Source: Serinibacter salmoneus
GTDB lineage: Bacteria; Actinomycetota; Actinomycetes; Actinomycetales; Beutenbergiaceae
Length of the DNA: 64,000 nucleotides
Direction of reading: 5' to 3'
Assembly: GCF_002563925.1 (NCBI RefSeq)
Contig: NZ_PDJD01000001.1
Coordinates: forward strand, 1,866,973-1,930,972
Part shown: in pieces, positions 7,814-16,168 of the stretch
Position numbering within the stretch: position 1 is the stretch's first letter
How the letters are laid out: the number at the start of each line of letters is the position of its first letter
Program-made: the position numbers and the translations under genes
The notes under the pieces: generated by a model
What the model saw: only the letters and a program-made list of their open reading frames with translations
What the model was told of the DNA's origin: nothing
Database searches by the model: none

Positions 7814-9552
7814 ACACGCTGCTCGCCGACCTGCGCGACCTGCGCCCCGTGCTGGGCCTGATGCGCATCCGCCGCGCGATGGTGGCGCGGGCGATCGCGC
7901 TCGGCTCCCTCACCCTAGGCGCATCCGTGGCCCTCTCGGGGGTCTCTGCGTGGCTGATCGTGCGCGCCAGTCAGATGCCCCCGGTGATGTTCCTCAACGT
8001 GGCCGCCGTGGGGGTGCGGTTCTTCGGGATCCTGCGTGGGGTCTCGCGCTACCTGGAGCGTCTCGCCTCGCACGATGTGGCGCTCGAGGGTGTGGTGAAC
8101 CTGCGCACCACCCTGTACGAGCGGCTCGCCACCGGGCGCACCGAGCGGATCGCGGCGCTGCGCCGCGGGGATCTGCTGGCCCGCACCGGGGTGGACGTGG
8201 ACGACGTGGGCGACGTGGTGGTGCGCGGCATCGTGCCGGCCGCCGCGGCCGTGGTGGTGAGCCTCGGCTCGGTGATCGCGGTCGCGTTCTTCAACCCCCT
8301 CTCCGCGCTGATCCTGTTGGTGATGCTCGCCGTGAGCGCCCTGGTGGTGCCGGTCCTGGCCGCCCGCGCCGACACGGAGGCGGAACAGGCGCGGGTGGCG
8401 GAGCGCACCGCGGTGGGCACCGCCACCGAGACCCTCATCACCCGTGCCGCGGACCTCGCGCTCTCCGGCCGCACCGAGACCGAACTCGCGCGGCTGGAGG
8501 CGGCCCACCGGCGCAGCGCCGCGGTGGAGAACCGGGCCGCGCGCCCGCTCGCCGCCTCGGCGGCGATCGCGGTCCTCACCACGGGGCTCTCGGTGATCGG
8601 GGCGCTGCTGGTCGCGATCCCGGCACACGTCTCGGGTGCCCTGACCGCCACCGAGCTCGGTGTGGTGGTGCTGCTCCCGCTCGCGGCATTCGAGGCCACG
8701 ACGGCGCTGCCGGCCGCGGCGAGTCAGGTGCACCGCTCGGCGGCTGCGGCGCGGCGGATCGCCGACCTGCTCGGGCCGGAGGGCATGGCGGCCTCACCCG
8801 AGGAGGCCACCGCCCCCGGGGCGGATGACTGCGCAACCCCGGCTGCGCCGTCGGGCAGCCCTCTTGGCGATGGCCTGCGGGCGGAGGCCCTGCGCTACGG
8901 CTGGCCCGGCCACGCCCCGCTCGGCGAGGTCACCCTGGAGGTCGGCCCGGGGCGGAGCCTGGCGATCGTGGGCCCCTCCGGGGTCGGCAAGACCACCCTG
9001 CTGCTCACCCTCGCCGGCATGTTGCCCGCCGCCGGGGGCAGTGTGCGGCTGGACGGGCTGGACCCCTACGGCCTGCGCGGCGCGGAGCGCACCCGGCACG
9101 TGGCGCTGACCGCCGAGGACGCGCACGTGTTCACCACCACCGTGCTGGAGAACCTGCGCGCGGCCCGCGGCGACGTCACCACCCAGGAGGCCTGGGAGGC
9201 GCTGCACCGCGCCGGCCTGGAGGAGTGGGTCTCCGCCCTGCCCGCGGGACTGGACGAGCCGATCGGGCCGGAGACGGTCTCCGGTGGCGAGCGTCGCCGG
9301 CTGTTGATTGCCCGTGCCCTGGTCTCCCGCGCGCCGCTGCTGCTGCTGGACGAACCGGCGGAACACCTCTCGGCCGAGGTGGCCCATGCGCTCATGACCG
9401 ACCTGCTCGGCCTGACGAGCGAGGGCCTCGCGGTCGTGGTGGTGACGCACCACACCTCCGCGCTCGAGCACGCCGATGAGATCCTCACCCTCACGCCCGG
9501 CACTGCGGGCGAGACCCCCCGGCCCGATCCCACCCTGGAGACCACCCCATGA
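7810..9552 (+). CDS. cydC: ABC transporter CydC (bd oxidase assembly)
   Basis: Partner half-transporter of CydD, 580 aa from GTG 7810 inside the GTGA overlap. N-terminal six-helix exporter domain, then an NBD with Walker A GPSGVGKTTLL, canonical signature VSGGERRRL and Walker B LLLLDEPAEHLS. A Pro/Ala/Gly-rich linker (about residues 325-350) joins the domains. CydC has the consensus signature while CydD does not, suggesting asymmetric ATP sites. The stop overlaps the following histidine kinase start by 4 bp (ATGA), so the kinase is translationally coupled to the oxidase operon. Confidence 0.94.
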   Translation: MNTLLADLRDLRPVLGLMRIRRAMVARAIALGSLTLGASVALSGVSAWLIVRASQMPPVMFLNVAAVGVRFFGILRGVSRYLERLASHDVALEGVVNLRTTLYERLATGRTERIAALRRGDLLARTGVDVDDVGDVVVRGIVPAAAAVVVSLGSVIAVAFFNPLSALILLVMLAVSALVVPVLAARADTEAEQARVAERTAVGTATETLITRAADLALSGRTETELARLEAAHRRSAAVENRAARPLAASAAIAVLTTGLSVIGALLVAIPAHVSGALTATELGVVVLLPLAAFEATTALPAAASQVHRSAAAARRIADLLGPEGMAASPEEATAPGADDCATPAAPSGSPLGDGLRAEALRYGWPGHAPLGEVTLEVGPGRSLAIVGPSGVGKTTLLLTLAGMLPAAGGSVRLDGLDPYGLRGAERTRHVALTAEDAHVFTTTVLENLRAARGDVTTQEAWEALHRAGLEEWVSALPAGLDEPIGPETVSGGERRRLLIARALVSRAPLLLLDEPAEHLSAEVAHALMTDLLGLTSEGLAVVVVTHHTSALEHADEILTLTPGTAGETPRPDPTLETTP

Positions 9553-11228
9553 GCCTGCCCGTCTCCCCCAGCCTGCTCACCCGTCTGCTGCGGCTCGCGG
9601 GGCACCTGGATGCCGCGCAGGCACTGGCCGAACTTGTCAGCGCCGCCGCGGATCACACCGGCGCCAAGTACGCCGCGATCGCCTCCATCGACGCGTTCGG
9701 CGAGACCACGGAGTTCCATCAGCGCGGCATCGACGAGGAGACCGCCGCCGTGCTGGGGCGCCCGCCCCGGGGGCACGGCGTGCTCGGCGCCCTCCCCGAC
9801 GACGGCGTGTTGCTGCTGGAGGATCTCACCGCGCACCCGGACTTCGGGGGCTTCCCGCCCGGTCACCCGCCGATGCACGCCTTCCTCGGGGTGAACGTGA
9901 CGCTCGGCGGTGAGGTGCTCGGGCGGCTGTACCTCGCGGAGAAGGACGGCGGCTTCACCGATCAGGATGTCGAGACGGTGCAACTGTTGGCGGCGGCGGC
10001 CGCCGTCGCCATCGACAACGCGCAGTTGTACGACCAGGCGCAGCGCCGCGAGAAGTGGCTGGAGGCATCCCAGGAGATCACCACGATGCTGCTGGAGGGC
10101 TCGGAGGAGGAGGACGTGCTGCAACTCGTGGCGCGCCGCACCCGCGAGGCCGCCGACGCCGACGCGGCCGTGATCGTGCTGCCCTCCGTGGAGGACTGGG
10201 TGGTGGAGATCGTGGAGGGCGCCGGGGCGGCGTCCCTGCTCGGCCAGCAACTGCCCACGCGCGGGCCGGCGATCCAGACCGTGCGATCCGGGGTGGGGCG
10301 GATCGTGGAGTCCATCTCGCGCCAGGCCGCCTCGTTCGTACCACCGGCACGGCGGTTCGAGCGCGCCCTGTACGCGCCGCTGCGCGCCCGCGGCTCGCAG
10401 GAGTCGACCACGACCGTGGGCATCCTCATCCTGTTCCGCAATCCCGGCCGGGTGCCGTTCACGCAGGAGGACCTCGAGATCGCGCACGACTTCGGCTCCC
10501 AGGCGGCGCTGGCGCTGCGGCTCGCGGCGGCCCGCCACGCCGAGGACGTCGCCTCCCTGCTGTCCGAGCGCAACCGGATCGCCCGCGACCTGCACGATCT
10601 GGCGATCCAGCAGCTCTTCGCCACCGGGATGCGCCTGGAGCGGGCACGCTCGATGCTGGCGAGCAGCGCCACGGCCGTGGTGCACCCCACCGCGGCGCAG
10701 GTGCACGACGAGATCGAGGAGGCGATCGACGGCGTGGACGAGGCCGTGCGCCAGATCCGCGGCATCGTGCGCTCCCTGCGCGATCGCGACGAGCAGCTGC
10801 CGGTGGTGGAGCGCCTGGTGCGGGAGGCCTCACTCGCGCGCGCGAGCCTGGGCTATGCCCCCTCCATGCTGCTCACCTTGGACGGTCGGGACGTGTCCCA
10901 GGTGGACGCGGGCGACGAGGACGCCACCGAGATCGATGCGCGCCTGGGCGAACAGCTCGGCGACGACGTGGTGGCGGTGGTCCGCGAGGGACTGTCCAAC
11001 GTGGCGCGCCACGCGGCGGCGACGAGCGCCCGCGTGGAGGTGCAGATCGAGACCCGCACGGTGCAGGTGATCGTCACCGACGACGGCCGCGGGCCCGACC
11101 CCGAGGTGGACCGCCGCAGCGGGCTGGCCAACCTGGTCGCCCGGGCCGAGGAGCACGACGGCGCAGCCCGCCTCTCCCCCGTGCCCGAGGGTGGTTCGCG
11201 GCTGGTGTGGGAGGCCTGGATCGGCTGA
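9549..11228 (+). CDS. GAF-domain sensor histidine kinase, DevS/DosT-like
   Basis: 559-aa soluble sensor kinase: GAF domain 1 (about residues 25-160), GAF domain 2 (about 180-325), HisKA_3 dimerisation domain with H-box RDLHD (phospho-acceptor His349), and a HATPase_c domain (N-box around Asn484, DDGRG). This is the DevS/DosT architecture, whose GAF-A binds heme and senses O2, NO, CO or redox state in mycobacteria. GAF-1 keeps the HPPM motif (residues 106-109) in the region that in DevS-like proteins holds the heme ligand; heme binding here is inference. The start lies within the cydC stop. The nearest candidate partner is the regulator at 12353-12985. Confidence 0.9.
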   Translation: MSLPVSPSLLTRLLRLAGHLDAAQALAELVSAAADHTGAKYAAIASIDAFGETTEFHQRGIDEETAAVLGRPPRGHGVLGALPDDGVLLLEDLTAHPDFGGFPPGHPPMHAFLGVNVTLGGEVLGRLYLAEKDGGFTDQDVETVQLLAAAAAVAIDNAQLYDQAQRREKWLEASQEITTMLLEGSEEEDVLQLVARRTREAADADAAVIVLPSVEDWVVEIVEGAGAASLLGQQLPTRGPAIQTVRSGVGRIVESISRQAASFVPPARRFERALYAPLRARGSQESTTTVGILILFRNPGRVPFTQEDLEIAHDFGSQAALALRLAAARHAEDVASLLSERNRIARDLHDLAIQQLFATGMRLERARSMLASSATAVVHPTAAQVHDEIEEAIDGVDEAVRQIRGIVRSLRDRDEQLPVVERLVREASLARASLGYAPSMLLTLDGRDVSQVDAGDEDATEIDARLGEQLGDDVVAVVREGLSNVARHAAATSARVEVQIETRTVQVIVTDDGRGPDPEVDRRSGLANLVARAEEHDGAARLSPVPEGGSRLVWEAWIG

Positions 11229-11285
11229 GCCGCCCGCCCGGCGCGCCACCCCCGCGCAACCACCCGCTCGGTGCCCCATACCCCG

Positions 11286-11351
11286 CTCGCCGAGCGATGG
11301 GTTACGCAGCATTTCCACGCGCCACCCCTGCACAACCCCACGCTCGGCGAA
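11286..11351 (+). repeat. 66-nt inverted-end repeat, copy 1
   Basis: Starts with CTCGCCGAGCG and ends in CGCTCGGCGA plus one mismatch, giving near-perfect 11-bp terminal inverted repeats around a conserved core (GATGGGTTACGCAGCATTTCC, positions 11295 onward). Too short to encode anything; REP/MITE-like. Confidence 0.75.
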
Positions 11352-11358
11352 CCACCCA

Positions 11359-11424
11359 CTCGCCGAGCGATGGGTTACGCAGCATTTCCGCGCGCCACCC
11401 CTGCACAACCACACGCTCGGCGTG
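11359..11424 (+). repeat. 66-nt inverted-end repeat, copy 2
   Basis: Same element, 73 bp downstream of copy 1 in the same orientation; the right end reads CGCTCGGCGTG, differing from the ideal at one position. The core is nearly identical to copy 1 (one A to G change near the centre). Confidence 0.75.
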
Positions 11425-11497
11425 GGTGGGGTCGGCGCAAGGGCACGTTCGGCGAGGCACAGGGCGTCCCGGCCACAGGGCGATCCCGGCGCGCCCG

Positions 11498-12166
11498 TCA
11501 TCGGGTGAAGCAGATCTCCCCGAGGTCCACGAGCGCGAGGTCCTCCTCGTTCTGCTCCGTCGAGACCGCGACGGCGACCGCGGCGGCCGCGCAGAGTTCG
11601 ACCCCCTCGCGGCCGCTCGCGCGCCCCTCGACGGCGAGTTCGGCGTTGGACTGGTGCTGCTCGAAGGCGCTCCCAGGCCCGTCCATCGTGGTCCGGACCG
11701 CCGCTGGGCCCTTGCTGCACGCCGGAGCATAGGCCGCCGCGTCGCCGTCAGCCGGATCGTGCCCGTCTCCCTCGGCGTGAGCCTCCTCCAGCCGCCACTC
11801 CCCCACGCACTCAGCACCCGCGAAGGCCGAGGCGATCGTCACCTGGGCGACGTCGAGAGCCCCCTCGCCGTCGCACCCGGTGGTGGAGACCTCGACCACG
11901 GGCTCCCGGATACGTAACTCGCTCAGCAACTCACGCTCACGGTCCAGCACGTCTGCGATGCGGACGTAGTGCACCGCCACCGTGCCGCTCATCGTCACCT
12001 CGGCGCAGCCACCCACGCCCTCCAACGGCGTCGACGCCGTCTGCGAGAACTCCCGCGTGCGCTCCCCGCCCTCCAGCACCCGCGGGCCCATGGCGTACGC
12101 CACGCCCACCCCGCCGAGCACCACCAGGGCGATCGACGCCGTCGTCACGCTCACCCACTTCTTCAT
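11498..12166 (-). CDS. Secreted or membrane-anchored hypothetical protein
   Basis: 222 aa from ATG 12166, chosen because GGGGGAG lies directly upstream and the protein then opens with a clean MKKW plus ~20-residue hydrophobic segment (signal peptide or anchor). The rest is acidic, Ala/Glu-rich, with several Cys residues, and ends GEICFTR. No family recognised. It lies between the histidine kinase (convergent) and the response regulator gene (same strand, upstream), with the 66-nt repeats on both sides. A role with the two-component pair cannot be excluded but nothing shows it. Confidence 0.6.
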   Translation of the reverse strand: MKKWVSVTTASIALVVLGGVGVAYAMGPRVLEGGERTREFSQTASTPLEGVGGCAEVTMSGTVAVHYVRIADVLDRERELLSELRIREPVVEVSTTGCDGEGALDVAQVTIASAFAGAECVGEWRLEEAHAEGDGHDPADGDAAAYAPACSKGPAAVRTTMDGPGSAFEQHQSNAELAVEGRASGREGVELCAAAAVAVAVSTEQNEEDLALVDLGEICFTR

Positions 12167-12230
12167 GGCTCCCCCAGTGCGCCAGTGATCGTGAGCGGAA
12201 TCTACTGCGCGGACCCCCCGCCGACAAGCA

Positions 12231-12296
12231 CTCGCCGAGCGATGGGTTACGCCGCGTTTCCACGCGCCGCCCCTGCCCAACCACCCGCTCGGCGAG
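12231..12296 (+). repeat. 66-nt inverted-end repeat, copy 3
   Basis: Perfect 11-bp ends CTCGCCGAGCG (12231-12241) and CGCTCGGCGAG (12286-12296) around the same core, with a few substitutions. It lies between the response regulator 3' end and the start of the secreted protein, where a folded transcript copy could act as a terminator or RNA-stability hairpin. Confidence 0.75.
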
Positions 12297-12352
12297 AGGT
12301 GGTGCCGCACCGCGGGACACAATCTCGCGCGGTGAGGGCGAGCGCCCGCGCC

Positions 12353-12985
12353 TCAGCGCCAGGAGGTGGTGTGCTGGCTCGCCACCCAGGCGATCACCTG
12401 GGTGCGGCGGGACAGCCCGAGCTTTGCGAGCATGGAGGTCACGTGGTTCTTCACGGTCTTCTCCGCGAGCCCGAGCTCCTCGGCGATGTCGCGGTTGGTC
12501 ATGCCCTTGGCCACGAGGTCCAGCACCTTGGTCTCGCTCGCCGTCAGAGAGGCGGTGGGATCCGGGTGCGCCTGGCGGCGGCGGGTGAGGGTGCGGTCGT
12601 CCAGAAGGATGCGGCCGGCGGCCACCGCGCGCACCACGTCCACGATCTCTGCCCCGCGCACCGTCTTGAGCACGTACGCGCGGGCGCCGCACTCCACGGC
12701 TGCGGCCACCGCGTCGTCGTCGTCGAAGGAGGTGAGCACGATCGTGCGGGTCTCGGGGCTGGTCTGCGCGAGGTCGCGGATCACGTCGATACCGGTGCCG
12801 TCCGGCAACTGCAGGTCGATCAGGGCGACGTTCGGCTTGAGCAGCGCCCCGCGGCGCATCGCGTCGGCCGCGGTGCCGGCCTCGGCCACCACCTCAAGGC
12901 CCACGGCGGCGGCCACCACGTCAGCGATCCCCCGGCGCACCACCTCGTGGTCGTCCACGATCATCACACTCGTCGCATCAGTCAC
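12353..12985 (-). CDS. NarL/DevR-family response regulator
   Basis: 210 aa with an N-terminal receiver domain (Asp11, Asp12, phospho-acceptor Asp57 in ALIDLQLPDG, the conserved Thr/Ser and Lys in VLTSF and VLKTV) and a C-terminal LuxR-type HTH (about residues 145-205, TASETKVLDLVAKGMTNRDIAEEL). It resembles DevR/DosR, the partner of DevS-type kinases. The kinase at 9549-11228 is the natural candidate partner, though the two are on opposite strands and separated by a hypothetical gene. A DosR-type palindrome was not seen by eye upstream of cydA. Confidence 0.9.
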   Translation of the reverse strand: MTDATSVMIVDDHEVVRRGIADVVAAAVGLEVVAEAGTAADAMRRGALLKPNVALIDLQLPDGTGIDVIRDLAQTSPETRTIVLTSFDDDDAVAAAVECGARAYVLKTVRGAEIVDVVRAVAAGRILLDDRTLTRRRQAHPDPTASLTASETKVLDLVAKGMTNRDIAEELGLAEKTVKNHVTSMLAKLGLSRRTQVIAWVASQHTTSWR

Positions 12986-13039
12986 CCCGACAGACTAGCG
13001 CCCGGCACTCCTGCCGCCACGGCGCACACCCCGGCTCAG

Positions 13040-13165
13040 CGCCGCTGGCAGCGCGGGCACAGGTGCGAGGAGCGGTTCGCGAAGGACTGCCGCACCACGA
13101 GCGTGCCGCACCGCGGGCACGGCCGACCGCCCTGCCCATACACCGCGAGGCGGCGGTCGAAGTAC
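13040..13165 (-). pseudogene. Duplicated 3' end of mutM (zinc finger only)
   Basis: 126 bp encoding the last ~42 residues of MutM, including the CPRCGTLVV...CPRCQRR zinc finger and a stop codon. It matches the real mutM at 16185-16310 with 5 substitutions, no indels, and the same orientation. Four of the five changes are synonymous, so both copies probably diverged inside functional mutM genes before being brought together. This copy lacks the rest of the gene. It marks the distal boundary of the 3-kb island inserted at mutM. Confidence 0.88.
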
Positions 13166-13508
13166 GCAACATCCCACTGAAACGTTGACGTCTGCCGTGT
13201 CGAAGGAGCCAGCATTGGACGACCCACCTCTTCGCCGAGCGATTCATCGCCGACACAGTCGACCCGGGCACGCTGCAGGTCCGGCTCACCATGGGGTACA
13301 TGCGGCCCTGATCGTGCCCGCAGCGTCACCGATCATGGGCGAGGAGGTGCTGGGGCTGCACCAGGAGCGGTGCCGACCGCCCCACCGAACCTCGTCGCCT
13401 CACCCAAGGTGCCGTTGATCCGGGGCATCACACCGGCAGGCGTGATTGGTCGTACGGCCCGTGGACGACCGTCATTCGCTTCGCGATCCCGACCGGAGTC
13501 GTTGCGGA
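13166..13508. other. Island edge without a recognisable gene
   Basis: 343 bp between the mutM fragment and the GmrSD gene. A short plus-strand open frame at about 13189-13308 reads [18 protein letters not shown]... and ends GYMRP-stop; it has no start codon or RBS and may be the tail of a decayed gene. Base composition is visibly less GC-rich than the flanks. No integrase or inverted repeats were found. Confidence 0.45.
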
Positions 13509-15617
13509 CTACCGATTTCGCGGACCGCTTGCCATGACCTCCGCCAAGGGCGCGAGGCCGCCGTCCTGCTCGAGCGCCCAGAACTCAAATCCGCTGACGT
13601 TCGTCACCTCCAGGTAACGAGCAGCATCATCCAAAGAATCGAACTCGTGGATGCCGTCGATCTGGATCGTGCCGTCATCGGTGACCACCGCGTCGACGAC
13701 CCACTCCGGATCGACCGGATCCAGCTGATCACCCGGGAGAAGGTAGCCCTCGCCGACCAAGGCAGAAAGGCTTGCTTCGTCCGTTGCCGCCTCCTGCGGG
13801 ACGTCCATTGGAAGCGCAGGTTGGACGTGACCGTCCCGAGACAGGCGCTCGAACGCATCGCGGGTAACAGCTGCGATCAGTTTCCGCCGGTGCGCGAGAA
13901 ACTCGTCGTAAGGCAGCAGGTGCCAGTCCTCCGGAAGGGCGTGCCAATAGCGCTGCTTGTCCAACCAAGCGGCGTCGCCGCCCCGCTCGACAACGAGTTC
14001 AGGCCAGTAGTCGGCTGGCGCTCGGTCGGAGATCTGGAGGTTGGTGTGCCAGTCGGTCGGTGCGAAGTTCGCGACCTGGTTGATGCGCTTCGTGTCGGCG
14101 ATGCCGAGGACTGACTCCTGGTAGTGCCGGGGAAACAGGTGGTGTCCCTCAAGGCCCTTGACCGCGGGAAGCGCAGGGTCCATCCACTCGCGCACCTTCA
14201 TCTTCAGCATGAACATGTCGGCGTCGAGGTAGTTCAGCGCGGCGAGGTAGCACTGGTACACTGGCGAGAGCTTGTAGCTCGACGACACCAACGACTGCGG
14301 AGCGTTGAACTCCCAGAAGTCGTTTGTGACCGTGACAGCGAGCGTGCTGTCCACAAGGTTCGCGAACTCGTCCGCGTCACCCACCCCGATCCCGGCGAAC
14401 ATGTCGAGGTCCTTCTGGATCTGCGACTCGCTCGAACCGGTGTACCGACCCGTCAACTGCGCCATGAAGAACCAGCGGGCGACCAGGCTCCGCAGCCGCG
14501 TGAGTTCCACCGAGTAGCGGGTCCGGCCGAGCAGGAAGATCACATAGCTCGCGACGACGTTCATGTTCGAGGTGATGCCAGTGTGCGACCGGAAGCCCGC
14601 AGTCTGGATCGACCGGATGAACTCGGTCCAGTTGACGCGGTCGGTGACAATCGGGAGCGCCTTGCGCAGCTTCTCGAGCTCGCGCTCCTGCTTCTCGCCG
14701 TCGACCTGACCGGTCGTCCGGTCCTTTGCTTGGAGATTCGCGTACGCGTCGATGAGCTTGGCCCGGTTCTGCCCCACTGCCACCATGGCGCGCACCACAT
14801 GGCCAGTCTCCACCGCCAGATAGGGGTTCTTCGGAGTCCAGTCCACCTTCTGGCCCACGACCTCGGACGCACGCTCAGGGGTCATCCGCGACGCGCGAGC
14901 GAAGTGCTCGATCCGGTCTCGACCCTCGGGCCAGAAAACGCTCAGCCACGTGAGGATGTAGTCGTACGCCTTGAGGTTCATGCCTTCGGAGTTGATGCGG
15001 ACGAAGATGTCGGCGACCAACTTCTTCTCCACGTCCTTCTGGATGTGGACGACCTCAAACTTGTACCTCGTGAGGTCCCTGAGTTTGTTGAAGACATCCC
15101 TCAACTCGCGATTCTGTTCCCGGGTGAGGTCGCGACCCGCGTCCTCGAGCGCGTCGAAGAAGCCATCCTGAGCGTCGTAGGGAGCGCGGAACACCTCGGA
15201 GATGTCATCGATCCACTCAGGCGAGCGCGCAGTCGCTGCCGTGGCGACCTCGAATCGCTCGGTCAATGGGTGGAACGCGATCTTGATCGACTTCGGCCGG
15301 TAGGTGTCGTCCTGGACGGTAAGCCCCTTCATCGCGGCATAGAGACTCGTGAGGCGCTGCTGACCGTCCACGATCTGATGCGCGGCAGTGATCTCGGCTG
15401 TCCCTGAGATCGCGCGGCTGGAGTCCTCCTCGGCGACGTCCCAGAACATCAAGGTGCCGACCGGGTAGCCGCGGTACATCGAGTCGAACAGGTCGCGCAC
15501 CTTCGTCGCCGGCCACACGAACGGCCGCTGCAGGTCAGGGAGGCTGATGCTCCCCTGCTGTACGCCAGCGACGAGCTGCTCGACTTCCCACTCGACAGTC
15601 TTGAAAATGACGGGCAC
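13509..15617 (-). CDS. GmrSD-like (DUF262/DUF1524) restriction endonuclease
   Basis: 702 aa from GTG 15617 (GAGGAG upstream). The N-terminal DUF262 (GmrS-like) domain carries the hallmark DGQQRLTSL motif near residue 87; the C-terminal part carries an HNH-like DUF1524 (GmrD) motif GHHLFPRHYQ followed by a conserved Asn (RINQVANFA). Fused GmrSD proteins are type IV enzymes that cut modified (glucosylated hydroxymethylcytosine) phage DNA using NTP; substrate preference here is unknown. A ~100-residue C-terminal extension follows the nuclease. It lies between duplicated mutM ends beside a broken helicase, a defence-island setting. The gene is noticeably less GC-rich than its neighbours, consistent with transfer. 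Confidence 0.9.
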   Translation of the reverse strand: MPVIFKTVEWEVEQLVAGVQQGSISLPDLQRPFVWPATKVRDLFDSMYRGYPVGTLMFWDVAEEDSSRAISGTAEITAAHQIVDGQQRLTSLYAAMKGLTVQDDTYRPKSIKIAFHPLTERFEVATAATARSPEWIDDISEVFRAPYDAQDGFFDALEDAGRDLTREQNRELRDVFNKLRDLTRYKFEVVHIQKDVEKKLVADIFVRINSEGMNLKAYDYILTWLSVFWPEGRDRIEHFARASRMTPERASEVVGQKVDWTPKNPYLAVETGHVVRAMVAVGQNRAKLIDAYANLQAKDRTTGQVDGEKQERELEKLRKALPIVTDRVNWTEFIRSIQTAGFRSHTGITSNMNVVASYVIFLLGRTRYSVELTRLRSLVARWFFMAQLTGRYTGSSESQIQKDLDMFAGIGVGDADEFANLVDSTLAVTVTNDFWEFNAPQSLVSSSYKLSPVYQCYLAALNYLDADMFMLKMKVREWMDPALPAVKGLEGHHLFPRHYQESVLGIADTKRINQVANFAPTDWHTNLQISDRAPADYWPELVVERGGDAAWLDKQRYWHALPEDWHLLPYDEFLAHRRKLIAAVTRDAFERLSRDGHVQPALPMDVPQEAATDEASLSALVGEGYLLPGDQLDPVDPEWVVDAVVTDDGTIQIDGIHEFDSLDDAARYLEVTNVSGFEFWALEQDGGLAPLAEVMASGPRNR

Positions 15618-15660
15618 AGGACTCCTCGATCTCTGGCTGGACCGTGCCAGCCCTCAATAA

Positions 15661-15666
15661 ATTGTA
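15661..15666 (-). promoter_or_regulatory. Possible -10 element for the GmrSD gene
   Basis: TACAAT on the minus strand in a locally AT-rich patch (15650-15670), about 44 nt before the GTG start of the GmrSD gene. No good -35 hexamer is visible at 16-18 bp. Confidence 0.3.
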
Positions 15667-15689
15667 TCGATTCGGGCGACAGTACGATC

Positions 15690-16070
15690 CGTTCAGCGTC
15701 GGCAGTGCCACGTACGGGTTCTCCTGGCTGGCGTCCCGCCAGTCCTGCACGTCTGCTCGTCCTCGTACGTCCAGTTGAAGATCTGGTCCTGGTCGAACGC
15801 GCCCGACCGCAGCGCCTTGAACGGCGTGCCCGACAGCCGCAGCGTCCACTTCCACTTGATCTGATCGAAGGCGACATCAGTCTTGGTGGTGTCGATGCCC
15901 TCGTGGGTCTCGTCGATCACCAGCAGATCCCAGTCGAACTGGGCGGTGCGCTTGAGCCTGTCGTAGCTGGCGCCGAAGTACTGTGAGCCCTTGAGGTCCT
16001 GCAGCGAGAGGAACTCCACGATGCGCGGATCCTCGTCCGGGTGGCAGCGGGTGAATACTGGCATCGGCAT
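15690..16070 (-). pseudogene. Superfamily 2 helicase remnant
   Basis: Fragment of a DEAD/DEAH-type helicase from a restriction-type system. Motif II (LLVIDETHEG, a DEAH variant) and motif III (LSGTPF) are intact, as is the family stretch IFNWTYEDEQ. The frame then breaks near 15750: the continuation QDWRDASQENPYVALPTLN is readable only in another frame. The 5' end is also missing (in-frame stop just upstream of 16070), so Walker A and the second RecA lobe are absent. It is a decayed relic that once lay beside the GmrSD gene or was carried with it. Confidence 0.75.
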
Positions 16071-16168
16071 GGTCCGGGGTCAGCCCGCGCTGGGCATCGT
16101 CCAAGACTGCTCTCACGACGTCCGAACTCGCCAGCCTCGGCCCACTGGCGGCCACAGCTAACCCAACG

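Larger units (their letters stand above)
11229..11497. other. Convergent gap carrying repeat copies
   Basis: The 269-bp space between the kinase and the convergent secreted-protein gene is largely repeat: a right-half copy at about 11240-11272 and two full 66-nt copies. The remaining bases (11425-11497) show no gene. Confidence 0.7.

Noticed and set aside
11286-11424. Repeats read as a CRISPR array
   Set aside because: Only two adjacent copies, with 7 bp between them, and each copy has its own inverted ends; there are no spacers.
13040-13165. Second mutM end as an assembly duplication
   Set aside because: Five substitutions, mostly synonymous, and unique flanking sequence on both sides argue for a real biological copy.
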